NCBI RefSeq assembly: GCF_003369915.1
Contig: NC_046676.1
Coordinates: 18,334,001 to 18,398,000 of the forward strand
DNA from: Drosophila miranda
Taxonomy: Eukaryota; Arthropoda; Insecta; Diptera; Drosophilidae
Direction: 5' to 3'
Length of the DNA stretch: 64,000 nt
A program made the position numbers and the translations under genes. Under the pieces are notes generated by a model. It made no database searches, was not told the DNA's origin, and saw only the letters and a list, made by a program, of their open reading frames with translations. Positions 49,686 to 62,031 of this stretch are shown here, piece by piece. The stretch's first letter is position 1, and every line of letters starts with the position of its first letter.

Positions 49686-52600
49686 ATGGAAACTGTTGTG
49701 GCTTTCAACAATGAGGTAAGTCCGAGGCAGGGCAGCCGCCGCTTGCTGATTGCGTGAGAAAAACTCGCTGCAAAGTACGCAAATTGCTTGAAGCGTGGTG
49801 GTTATACAACGCCAACCACTGATCCGATGCAATTGTTACAGTGAATATGTGCATACACAAAAAATAGTTATTTCTAGGCAATGCCCCAAATTTGTTCGTA
49901 CAAGCGCAGCACAGCGCCGCCCAGGGTTGCATGTTGCCTTGCCCGTGATACTCGATTGCGATAACCACAACCCCATGCCCACTTGTTCTTCCCATTCTGT
50001 CCTTTGCAGCTCTCCGGACTCTATGACAGCCGACCGCCCATATCCAAGGCCAAAATGGCCGCAATTACGAAGTCGGCAATGCGAGCCATCAAGTTCTATA
50101 AGCATGTCGTCCAGAGCGTGGAGAAGTTCATATTGAAGTGCAAGCCGGAGTACAAGGTGCCGGGCCTGTATGTTATCGACTCGATTGTGCGTCAATCGCG
50201 CCACCAATACGGGCCCGAGAAGGATGTATTCGCCCCCCGCTTCCAGCGAAACCTCACAGAGACATTTGCCAATCTCTTCCGCTGTGCTCCCGAAGACAAG
50301 AGCCGCATCATTCGCGTCCTCAATCTCTGGCAGAAGAACAATGTCTTCAAGTCGGACGTCATCCAACCCATCTTCGATCTGGCCGACCCCAACCACCCCA
50401 TTTACCATCAAATGCAAATGCAAATGCAAATGGGCGGTGGAGCCGGACCCGGTGGCAATGTGGGGCCTGGTCCCAGCAGCAGTGGCGCCCTTAGTCTGGC
50501 CGATATCTCCAGTGGGCCTAATGGCCTCAACACCTCTGGATTGAGCAACATGGACCTGAGCATGAACAGTGGCGCGGGAGACGACAAAATGGGCGGGGTG
50601 CCCGATTTATCGGTGAGTTGTTGATTCGGCACCGCGGATGTTGGGCTTGGAGAACACACTCCACACAACATACATACTAACCGAATCCGAAGGATTCCAC
50701 GATGGGTATCCTGTATCCTTTGTGTATCCCTTAACGCATACTAACTCGCAATCTCTTCCAATCGTTGTTGTTCCGCTGTCTCTTGCTTCATGTCTTGCCA
50801 ACCAACATCTTTCGTCCTCGTACACGCAAACACACGAAACACCCCAGATGGGTCATGAGAAATCCTACGGTGGCGGTGTCAGCAGCAGCAGCTCAAAGCG
50901 TCATCATTCGGATCAGCATTATATGAAGCGTCAATCGGGATCGTCCAGCAAGTCGCATCATCACAAATATAGCAAGACCTCGCATGAAATCGACTACGAT
51001 GTGCGCTCGATCATGGACGACGAGGAGGACAACATGCAGCGGATGATGGCCGATGATCATCATCATCATCATGGCCATCACTGCATGGGCGACGACTCGC
51101 CCCCTACTTCATCCAATCTACTAGACGTATGGCCGAATCCTAATCGATCTCATTCGCTTTTTTGTTTAGTTTTAATTTCTTGTATTAACACTGCCCGCCC
51201 TCTTCTTTTGCGATCTGTTTTGCTTAATCCCTGGTTGGTCTTTTGCAGAACAACAATCTCAAACAACTGCTCAACGATCCGAATGTGCTGCGACAGCTGC
51301 AGACACTGCAGAATTTCCAGAAGTTCAAGCAACAGGAGGAAAACCAAAAGATGCGCTACCAGGACGATGCCCTCCAACAGCATTTGCAGAACGTGTTGAA
51401 GGTATCGTATATCGTTTATCCCTGGGTTACATTCCCTGGTAATCTGTAATCCAATCCAGGGCACTGCTGGCATGCCCCCTGGGATGGGAATGGGCATGGG
51501 CATGGGCATGGGCATGAACCTCAACCACAGTGACGGGCAGGACATGAACAAGGACGTGGAGTTCATATCGGAGCAGCAGTCGATTGAGGTATACCACCGA
51601 ATCTATTACTTTCTTTCTATCTTAGTTGTTTGTTTCGGCCTCGTGTATCTTTTCGATCCCCCCACCCCCACGGGAGGACTGCATTGTTGTCCGTTGCGTG
51701 GGTCGAAAGCATACACGAGTCGCCCATTCAACCTGCTCTTGTTGTTGTTCCTATCGCGAAGATACATACACACAAACAAACACTCCCGGAGTGGAGCGGA
51801 ACGGACTGTGCTGACGTGCAGGTGAAGGTGCAGTTGAGTTTGAGTTTGTCCGCAAGAAGCGCCCAAAATGTTGTTATAACCGAGCGGAGCCGAGCGTAGC
51901 GGTCTAGGATTGTCTCCAATTTAAAATTAATCTCTAACTATATCTGCGATAAAATTAAACTCTTTAAGTAATAACTTTACCACAATATGGCTCAACAATT
52001 GGTTCCACCCTACCCTCGAGGGGCTGAGGGACGTTATTGAGCCATAAGTAGATACGATACTATTTTTGCCACCAAAAGTAAAAAATCATACTACCCTCGC
52101 CTTGCCTTGCGAAGTCTTAAAGAGCGAAAAATCATTGAAAAACACTGCAAATATTTGAGATCAGAGCCTAAGAAACGAATAGTTGATTTAAAGATTTAAA
52201 GATTAAAGATATGTTGTACAATATATGACAAAAAAGAGAAGAGAAGCCAAAGGTAAGGTTTTTAAGAAAAACAATGTCCGGCGGACCCGCACCCGATGCT
52301 ATAACAACGTTTGGTAAGTGTTCTCCTAAATATGTAAACCATTCAAAACAAAGAATCAAAAACTTGCTCGAAAACGCAAAATGCCAATGAAATGTCAAGA
52401 ATCGTCGAATCGAACCACACGTCAACACACGCCAGAGAATGCAGTTTATCGTTTTTTTTTCTCGTAGTCCTTCAATCGTCCTCGAATCACTCTCGATTCC
52501 CTCTACTAATCCCTACCCCCCCACTCCCACTTCGGCCTCTTCCCCACCCAACTCTTTCTTTTACGCTTACAAAAATGTTAACGTTTTTATATCACAAAAT

Positions 52601-55600
52601 CAATTCTCTCAAACTTCTTGCCAACACTCCCGACTCCAATAGGTGATCAATCTGGATGGGGCCGATTCGCGGAGTCCAACGCCCGACCGGGAGAGGTACA
52701 AGCGGAGCCGGAGGAACAGCAGCCGCAGTCGTTCTCGCTCACCACGTGGACGAGGTGCTGGAGGCGGCGGGGGTGGAGGCGGCAATGGCAACGATCGACG
52801 TCGTCGCGGATCCCGATCGCGCAGTCGTTCACCTCGTTCCAGTCGACGCCGAGGATCGCGGGACCGCGAGCGCATGGAACGCAACAATCGGGACAAGGAG
52901 CGTGACCGGGAGCATGAGCGTGAGCGCCGCAAGAAGGGGCTTCCTGATATTAAAAAGGATCACCTCAGTGGTAAATATGGCGTCGAATCATTTGCCAAGA
53001 GCCGTTCCTTGGGAACAGTTTCTGGAGATGATTTTTTGTCCTTTTTTTTCGTTTTCGTTTTCATTTCCGTTTCTTTTCTTCTTTTGTGTTTCCTGCTAAT
53101 CCGGAAGAGTTCTCTCCTCTCTATTCCTGCAGCTCCTTGGCTCGTGTTGACGTGTGTGTGTGCGCGTGTGTGTTTTAGCTTTAGTGTTTCTTGCACTTGA
53201 TTTTTGGCATAATTTAAGACTACTCCAACCCCAGACTAGACCCACTCTAGACTCCCCCTGTCCTGCGTTTTCGAGCAATGTTTTTGAAGATAATATACAC
53301 ATTTCATACGATACGATACGATACCTAATAAGATACAAAACAATACGTAAAACCATATACATTCATATATATGTGTTGGATGAATCCAACTAAAATGTGG
53401 TTTAGATTTTTTCAATTGAATTAAAAACTAAAGGTTCAACTCTCAACTGACACGCGCACCGCTCAACGAGCGAGCTACGGGGCCACCTACTCCTTCCCAC
53501 ACTGCTAGCTACTCGGCTACTCGTTGATAGATTAGATCCGATCTACATATGTGTCGTTTCTCTTACAGTATGCAGCACCACCTTGTGGGTGGGCCATCTG
53601 TCCAAGCTGGTCTACCAGGAGGAGCTGTCCGACACCTTTGGGGAGTACGGCGACATAGTAAGCATCGATCAGATTGTGCCACGCGGATGCGCATTCATAG
53701 TGATGAATCGTCGCCAGGATGCGCACAAGGCCATGCAATCGCTGAAGAATCACAAGCTCCAGGGACGGGCCATAACCATCTCCTGGGCCGCCGGCAAGGG
53801 GGTGAAGAGCAAGGAGTGGAAGGACTTCTGGGACCTGGAGCTGGGCGTTACGTACATACCCTGGAACAAGCTGAGTCCGGAGACGGATCTCGACACCCTC
53901 GAGGAGGGCGGCATGTTCGACGAGGACACCATGCCCAGCTGGATTAAGCAGAAGATCAATCAGGCCAAAAATGTCGGCAAGGAGAAGAACACGGCGTCCA
54001 CTCCAGAGACCGCTACGGCATCCGTTCCTGGCCCACCGCCAGGACTAATGTTCGGCATCGATACAACACAGCCGCCTCCAGTGGGACCCGTGGGTCCAGT
54101 GGGTCCACCCCCACCGCTCGGCCCCGGCGCACAACCTCCGCCCGGACTCATGGGCATGGTGAGAGGCCAGTACCCCATGGCTCCGCCCATGGGGATAGGC
54201 ATGCCGCCTCCGATGATGATGCCACCGACAAATATGCCGCCACCGATGATGATGCCGACGACAACCATGCCTCCACCAATGATGATGCCACCGGGCATGA
54301 TGCCGCCCGGTTTTCCAGGTACGATTTTCCCCATAAATCTGCCCAACTGAATCTCTAATGATGAAATGGCATCTGGTATTTCCAGGAATGGGTGGACCCC
54401 CTCATCCTATGGGTATGCCTCACGGAGGCCCATTTCCGCCACCCGGAGCAGTGCCACCTCCTATGGCTGGCGGCGCCCCACCCGCGGGCAACAGTGGTAA
54501 TATAAGCGACGATCAAATGGACATTGAAATGGATCTGGAGGATGCCCCGCCACCGATGCCACCACAGCAACAGCAGCAGCAGGCCAGCTTCAATCCGCCT
54601 ATGGCCAATCCCAACAATGTGGAGGCAGTGGTGGCTGCCGCTGCCAACGAGATGTTCCAGAGGGAACGGGAGCGTTCCCGCGGCCCAGGTGGCGGCGGCG
54701 GCTCACGTTGGGGCGGACGCGATGACGTGGCAGAAGCTGCCGAACGCTGGAGAGCCGAAAACGGCGGTGGACCGGGGGGAGCTGGTCCTGTACCTGGGGC
54801 TGGACCAAATGCCACATTCAATGAGGCGCGAAATCGTCTCAACCTGAATCCACTTGAGCATGGAATGCAGAGACCAGACTTTATGGGCGCGGGTAAGTGG
54901 CGACTGCCACTAAAAGTATGCGTACGATTTTACCTGACTTCCATTCCCTTTTCAGACTTTGATAATCGCGGTGGACCGGGTCCTCGTGGAATGGGGCCAC
55001 GCAGTGGGAACCTAAATGGAGGCGGAGGACCGGGTGGACCAGGAGGAGACTTCTTCCCGCCCAACATGAACAACAGCCGATTCAATCAGCCCACCAGCCT
55101 GATGCAAATGCGTATACCGCCGCCTGCGGCCTTCAATCAGCGTATGGGTGGACCCCCTAACAATGCTGGCAATGGCGGTGCCGTGGGACCAATGTTCATG
55201 CGCAACCAGGGCGGCAATGGCGGTGGACCCGGTGGACCTGGCGGACCTGGTGGACCTGGTGGAACTGGTGGACGACAACAGGGACAGGGACCAGGTGAGA
55301 TGAAAGAGTCAAGCAAAACTCAAAGCTCAAGATATTCAAGAGGTATTCAATGGCAAACCAATTCAAGACATCGACCTTCTATTGAATCTGATTGAAATTG
55401 TATTGTATTTTTGTGTATTTCTTGATTACCTACTAAAATCAATATCCCTAACATGAAAATATGTTTTCGTGAGAAATATGAGCACAGGCGATCAAAATTT
55501 TGAGCAACCGTTGATACGGCTGGTTTCATCTGCTGCTTCATTGAATATCCCAATTCGCATAAGTAGACTGTGGCAAATGGTACTAGAATTGCAACAGCAC

Positions 55601-57001
55601 GCTTTGCCCATTTTTCTTTTTGAAACACAGAAACAAAATCTGAATCCTGGTCCACTTAAAGCAAGCTAATAAATCCGAGATAGCACTTTTCCGATAGCGA
55701 TATGAAACAGAAGTGACTGATGATCTGCTCCCATTTCCTGACGACTTGATTTAATTAAAAGTTTTAACAACTTGTAGGACAGAACAATTTATCAACAAAG
55801 CTTTAAGGCATATTATCTTCACAAAACCTTGACCTTTTTACGAGGCACACCAACTGTAGACCACGGCACACACTTTGCGGAACATTGCCATAACCCATTG
55901 TGTTCCAATGGTACCATAAATGTGTGATATGTAAATAGATGTAGAAATAGCAAGAGGTTTCTTTTCAATATTTATGCGTCAATTTAATTAATTACCATTC
56001 GAATCCATAATCAATCAGGCTTCTTCAATCCCCGGAATCCCTTCAATGATAATCAACGCGGACGTGGAGGCCCTGGTGTGAATGCAAGGAATGCCTCAAC
56101 CGGAGGCGGCGGGCGAGGACGCTGGAGCGACGATGAGGATGAAGTCGGCAACAATTTCAACAAGCGTCGTGCCGGTCCTGGAGGTCCTGGCGGTAATCGC
56201 TTCCGTGGAGATCGAGAGGGCGAGATTCCCGACGATCGCCGTGGCAACAACGCGCGTGGCGGGCGCGGACCAAGAGAAGAACGTGACCGTCCAGGGTTTG
56301 GAAATAGACGCGGCTCGCGAGATGACAGTAGTCGACATTCAATGAGTTCCACGGATGAAGGAAACAGCAAACCCATGTCGGAAACGGATTCCAGGGAAAA
56401 GAATCAGGAGACGCCGCTGTCCAGCACTAATTCGCTATCAGTGCCAACACCAGCCCAAGCATCAGCTCCAGCCCCAGCAACTGCTGAGACGGCGGACACC
56501 GAGGAGGACTGGGACCGTGAGCTGCAGGACTATGAAGCGAGAATGGAGGCAGAGCAAGCAGCTAAGGCCGAGCGAGATGTACCAGAGGTTACTCCAGTTG
56601 GTGCAGAGCAAAGAGCGGCCTCTGGGTCGCCGGTGGATAATTTCGCAAGACCAGCGGAAGTAGCGAACGATTTTCCGGCACTAAAACAATCAGATGCTTC
56701 ACCCGCCTGCACGCCCCTCTACGATGAGCTGCCACCACCCTCAGCCCCAACCCCAGCCCTAGATCCCGCTGAGCACGAAAGCAGAGTGGAAGTACCTGCA
56801 GAAGCAGAAGCCAAAGCAGCTCCTCCACAGAAACCTGAATTTATTCGTACAGAGGCTGTGCCCAAAGACGAATCCCCTTCAACTCCTGCTCCAGCTCTGG
56901 AAATACAAGATGAAGCTCCAAAAATGGATGCTACACAGTCAGAAGCTCCATTATCGGAGGAGTCATCCAATCCAGCGGTGACTGTCGAGGCTGAAGCATA
57001 G
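49686..57001 (+). CDS. SCAF4/SCAF8 homologue (CTD-interacting SR-like factor)
   Basis: Nuclear RNA-binding protein that reads the phosphorylated RNA polymerase II tail and, in mammals, blocks early polyadenylation. Ten exons: 49686-49715, 50010-50612, 50848-51126, 51249-51401, 51460-51588, 52643-52970, 53569-54318, 54386-54892, 54956-55294, 56019-57001; 4101 nt, 1366 residues. The CID domain spans about 8-140 (LSGLYDSRPPISKAKMAAIT, KVPGLYVIDSIVRQSR). Then come low-complexity His-, Gln- and Met/Gly-rich stretches, an RS-rich block (about 415-495), and one RRM at about 509-585 (TLWVGHLSK, GCAFIVMN) followed by the family segment WKDFWDLELGVTYIPW. The C-terminal half is Pro/Gly/Met-rich, then acidic Ala/Pro-rich to the stop. 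Intron 9 holds a transposon relic. A polyadenylation signal is at 57529-57534. Confidence 0.9.
55481..55652 (-). mobile_element. hAT-type transposase C-terminal relic in SCAF intron 9
   Basis: Minus-strand frame with VPFATVYLCELGYSMKQQMK, close to the (L)PFATTYLCExGFS motif of the hAT transposase dimerisation region as found in ZBED5/SCAND3-like proteins. The frame has a stop just upstream, no ATG at its start and no DNA-binding or catalytic part. It looks like a dead fragment. No terminal repeats identified. Confidence 0.5.
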
Positions 57002-57528
57002 AAGACAGATTAGATCAGCAGAATCAAATGGCATCGTTGCTGTGAATTCTGATTGAATTCCCATGAGGAAAAGTGTAATTCATGATTTTCCTTACCGAGT
57101 AACTTATACATGTGTAAAATCCAAACATACGAACCTATTTAAATCTTTTCAACCTGAGATTTCGTGGCATTTCACGTACTTTAAGCTGAGTACCAGCAAC
57201 GCAACCAAAATTTTTGAATGAATTACTCTACTCGTAAAATACAATACGAACGCAAGGACCGGAGGGACTACGTGTTTGTGTACGCATTCACACACGGATA
57301 TAGAAAATACTTAGCAAAAGCAAGAGAATGTGAGAGTTTGGACGGAAATTGACAGAGCAACACAGAAGCGGAAACAAAATCGGCAATCGCAGAACTTGAA
57401 GTGTTTATAATTTTGTTATGTATTTAGTTTTAAGGGTCTATTTAACACTCGGATTGTTTTCAACGCGCAGATTCTAGGTACATAATAGTGTACAATTCAA
57501 ATACAATTATATTATATCAATACTATAA

Positions 57529-57534
57529 AATAAA
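57529..57534 (+). terminator. SCAF-gene polyadenylation signal
   Basis: AATAAA 528 bp past the stop codon in an AT-rich tail; a likely 3' end, after which the repeats resume. Confidence 0.5.
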
Positions 57535-57690
57535 AAAAATTTAAATGTGATTGTTTTTGGAAATGAATTTATCAATATAAAATATTCATATACATACATA
57601 TGTATATTTGTTTAGTACTAACATTTCCAATATGTGTCGTGTTCAAAAAGAAACAGTGCGGCTAACAGCGTACTGTTAAGCGCAAAACCT

Positions 57691-57698
57691 TATCGATA
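57691..57698. promoter_or_regulatory. DRE between SCAF gene and macoilin repeat
   Basis: Perfect TATCGATA. It may belong to the macoilin upstream region or act as a boundary; no nearby start site is supported. Confidence 0.4.
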
Positions 57699-57739
57699 CC
57701 ATCTCTACGTATAGGAAAAGCAACGTTAAGTCTTCTCTG

Positions 57740-58675
57740 TTAACAATAAATTTAATTTGTAAGGGTATATTAGAGAATACAGGGTATAGAAACATCCATA
57801 CGCTGGTTTTTTTAATTTTCGCTCTCTCAAAACGTGCTTTCCTGCTTCATTTATTTCAATGCATTGATTTTACATCTCTGCAAACTTAGGCGCGCAGCTA
57901 TAGTTTTAGTCAAAATACAAGAAATGGGTTAACTTAAAAGTATTTAATCTTGTAGAAAGTGTATTCATCAAAATGATAAAACTATGTGGGCACAGCTGAG
58001 GAATTTAGTTAGCCAGCATTATTCAACGAAATATCAAAATTGAGCAAACCTCTTTTTAGACAAAATCTACGAAAATCAAGTATTTAAATTAAGCCAGTAG
58101 AAAATTGATTCAGTAATTCAGTATGGTTTCCAGTCTTCGAAGACGAACGATTAGCCCATTGCTTGCAAAGGGGGTATTTTAATATTCCAACGAAAATAAT
58201 AAAAATTTAATAATTTTAGCGCAGTTCAGGTGAAAGATTTTAGGTTTTTTTTAAGTTCACAGGAAAGATCTACAAGAAGAATTTACAATCAGTAATGTTT
58301 TCCGCCATTTACCTCAAATCGTTAGATGTTTAAATAGAGGGGGGATATGTGGGTTATATTGTTGTTGAGGCACCAAAATTCAGGCAAAAACAATCAAAGC
58401 AATCGCCGTAGCAGGAAAGCAAGTCAAGTATTTAAAGCAACCCAGATAAGTAGAAAAATCATGCATTAATCAGATTAAATTCTGAGTTCAGAGCTGAGGG
58501 TTCTAGCTACTTAGTAATATTCAACCGAATATCAAAAACGAGTAATATGGAACTTGAATACAAATGATTCGTCGGTATATTACGGTATATTTTGAAATTT
58601 CTGTCGTAGTTTCGGTATGTTTCTGAGTGTCTGACCGTATATATAATCTGTAAGTCCGCGGGCACACTGTTCGGG
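57740..58675 (+). repeat. Promoter-bearing dispersed repeat upstream of macoilin
   Basis: Same family, plus orientation: AGGGTATAGAAACATCCATACG (about 57781), subrepeats around 57895-58050, 58055-58130 and 58420-58545 (each with TGGGCACAGCTGAGG- or GAGCTGAGGGTTCTAGC-like boxes and an AATATCAAAA box), then the promoter module. A ~290-bp unrelated stretch (about 58128-58415) interrupts it. Confidence 0.78.
58570..58668 (+). promoter_or_regulatory. Candidate macoilin core promoter module
   Basis: GGTATATTACGGTATATTTT and GGTATGTTT boxes followed by a one-mismatch Motif 1 (GGGCACACT, 58660-58668). The macoilin start codon is 3.4 kb away, so a 5'-untranslated intron is required. Confidence 0.55.
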
Positions 58676-61600
58676 AGTTCGGTGTTAAAAAATACAAATC
58701 AAAAATTTGATTTTTTGTATCAATAAAATAAATAAATAAATATAATAAATACCCAAGAAATTATCCACAACAATTTCAACTAAAGATAATGTTATGCTAA
58801 TTCAATGTAAGCATCAATGCAAACAGCGCAGTTAACCAAGTGTTAAAAATATTTTTCGGCTGCCAAAGAATTCACTCACACGCATACACAAACGTAAGCA
58901 GAGGCACTCGCAAGCATGCACATACAAACACACACAGCGCAGTTGTGGGAAATGTGCAAATTGTATAAAATATCAATATAAAAGTAAATAAATGGAACAT
59001 CAGAACGTGTGAAGAGCTTAGTGAAATAATCGAATATAAATCGAGTGTAGCTATAAGCGCAGAGTAACGAAAATCGGCTGTAAAACGTGTGCAATTTTTG
59101 TCATGGTTTGAACTAGTAGTATAAGTATATTTGTGTAGGTGAGGAGTGTGAAAAAATATACATAGGTGTCCCTGTCCGTGTGGCCCAGCCGCCAACAAAC
59201 CAACAGCAGCTCTGCTCTGCTCTCCACCAGTGCTCCCACAAACACACGCACACATGCATGCGATGGAAAGAGCGAACGTAACCGCTGTCGATGTTGGCAG
59301 AGACAGCAGCATATCCTTGTTTTCTTTCCTGGCAACCTTCTCCTTTTCCCTCTGCCTGTGCGACTGTGGATGCTGTTCGAAAGCTCACCCTCATCAACAT
59401 TACCCCTACCCCAAGAGCAAGTTTTCGCTCGGTTTTGCTTACACATGCACACAAACTCACACATTAAAGTGAAGCTACACACAAATGTTTTGGTTTATTC
59501 CAGGCGCTATTTTTGGAATACGAAGGTGATCGAGAACCCGGCATCATCAATGAATTGAATGCTTTTCGACTCGTACTTAACTTGTACCCATATTAAGTCA
59601 TTATTCTCTTTAGTGCTCCGTAGATAACGTAAAAGTAAACCGCAAACCATTTTGGAGCATCGTTTATCAGATCCCCATCTCCACCGCACGTTATGCAAAA
59701 AAGCAGCCACAAATTGTATGCAGCAATTCGCACGGCATTTTTTTAGAGTTCTTTAGCCTTTTCGCTTCGTGCTCCTCTTCTTGTTGTAGTGGTAGAATTC
59801 GTTTCTAAATGCGAAGCGCGCGCGACCGAACAGCTGTAAATCTACACACACTAAGAAGTGTGCGTATTGGTGTAACTGTGCCTGTTCGATCTTGTTTTTT
59901 TTTTTTTGCCAAAATACACTCCTTATGGCTCTGATCTACTCGCCTTTCGAGAATTTTCAGCAAAAAATTCATTTGGCATGAAACCTTTTTCGTTAGTTAT
60001 ACACACACATAAAGTGGTATATTAAATGGAAAGAGCTTTCCCATCAATTTGGTTACCCCATGCATTGATATGAGTTTGAGTGTGACTCTGTAAGTGCATT
60101 GTACAAATGCAATTTTAAAGTCGGGCAACACCGGCACCATATTCTCATTAGGCCACGAGTTGTAAACCCCTTGCTATTATTTCAAGCCCAGTTTAGACTT
60201 CCACTCAAAAATGGCGGACCACATACAGTTGCCCGAATTATGGTCTCGTGTCTGTGTCTTGTTCATCCGTCACAGGATAGTCAAGACACAGCAACAGTGG
60301 CGTACCGACGTCATCGGTAAGCGGAGCTTCCGCTGCCGCCTATATGTGTGTTGTGTCCATGTATGTAGATGCGCTCCACTTTTGGATGCTATTTATAAAC
60401 ATTTTTCAACCGTATACATACACACAGCCACAGAACAGTTCTGAATCTCTGATTCTGCTGCTCTGCTTCCTTGAAATCTGCATAGTTCCGCTTCCGATTG
60501 AGCTGCTGCTGCTCTGCGCTGGGACTGGCGCAGTCGCAGTTCAATTCCCAAACATGTATTGGCGCAACAGCGTTCGTGTGTGTTTGTGTGTGTGCTGCGG
60601 CTCCACGTTCCACTAGCTACTTTACCGGGCAGCATCCACATCCACATGTTGAAAAGCGTGCCCATTATGTACGTACATATGTCTTCCCCTTCATCTTCCC
60701 TGGCTGTTACTGTTACGTCTGTCAGTTCAACTCCCTTTCTCCTCCTTTAAATACTTCAAACCTCGTTGCATTGATTTGTTTACTTGAGGGGGTGTGCGTG
60801 TGTGCGCAGTCTGTATTTGCGTTATGAATGTTCTGTTGACATTGGCTTTAACTTGAAATTCGTTTAAATTGGAAGAATGAAAATTAGATTTTTTGTTTTA
60901 TGCATTTAATCATGCTCTTAACACCACAGGTGTCGTATTGTTGCCTCATTTATCATTTAATTGTGTGCAAATATTTGGTATTGAATGATTAGTGCCAGAT
61001 AAGCCGCACTTTTGATTACTTTCACATAATTATGAAATTGAAGGAAGCCGTTGTAAGGAATGATTTATTTGAGGAGCATTTTAGATAGTCGGCAAACGTC
61101 GGTAGAAATTTCGCATGCTGAATGTTAATTTTTTAAAGTTATGGTTCAAGTTGAATGTCAAATTCTGCAGAAAGCAGCACCCCAAAGAGCAACGGCACAT
61201 CTCACACATGTTTTTGTCTGTTTTAACAGAATAAAAAAATAACAGAATGCTAGCTGCATTTTCAAGGTGTATTAATATAGGGTGAGCATCTGCAGCGTGA
61301 AAAAAAAACAACGCGTGATCAGGAATGGCTATCGTTCTGTCTGCTATTACAGTGACAGTGATTAATATGCAGCTTAATGCAAAACTGATTTTTCTGTAAT
61401 TTAGTTAACTTTATTTATAAATAATCAGTATAGTCTGACCTGACCGCATTTTACCCGCCTACAACAGCCATTAGCCAGCCAACGCACAACAAATCGAAAG
61501 TGCAATCAACAAAATAAAATGATTAAAAATAGTACTTTATTGCATATACATACATATGTACACATACATATGCATTTATGTACATTACGTATACATTTAA

Positions 61601-62031
61601 ATAACAGTCGCGCCATCACTTGGCCACTTTGCTCTGGGTTCCTCTCGGAATTCAATGTTAACATTGTGCGCGCTCTCATTATCGCTCTCCTCTCCTCTGG
61701 GATTCTTTTTCCATTCTTATCACACATCTTTCTTCCCCTTCTCTTGTTGTTTGCAGTATAGAAGCCGCCACTCAGCAGGAGGTACAAAATTGTGTGTTGT
61801 CATATGCACGAGATTTAATGAAATGCCGTCGCGCCGGCAGCAGCAGCGGCAGCACCAGCAACACCAGCAACAATTAAACCGAACACATCGGCTAAAATCG
61901 AATAATTAAGTGAAAATTGAAATGCAAAATCTGTTCGATAAAATATTATAAATTGATACGAAAAGCGAATCTAAAAAGCAATAAATATACAATTTACGAC
62001 TGGAGTGGAGTTTTCGAATCGAACCACAAAA
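58676..62031. other. Macoilin 5' untranslated region and first intron
   Basis: No protein-coding exon is supported. A pyrimidine tract ending TTGTTTGCAG at about 61757 would serve as the acceptor for a 5'-untranslated exon leading to the ATG at 62032. CAG-repeat-like sequence occurs at 61838-61875. Confidence 0.45.

Noticed and set aside
55347-55655. 102-codon minus-strand frame in the SCAF intron as a nested gene
   Set aside because: It starts at GTG with an in-frame stop just before it, and the only recognisable part is a fragment of a hAT transposase, so I treat it as a relic.
61758-61909. Gln-rich frame before macoilin as an upstream coding exon
   Set aside because: It is not in phase with the conserved macoilin start MKRRNADC and has stops before it; better read as 5' untranslated sequence.
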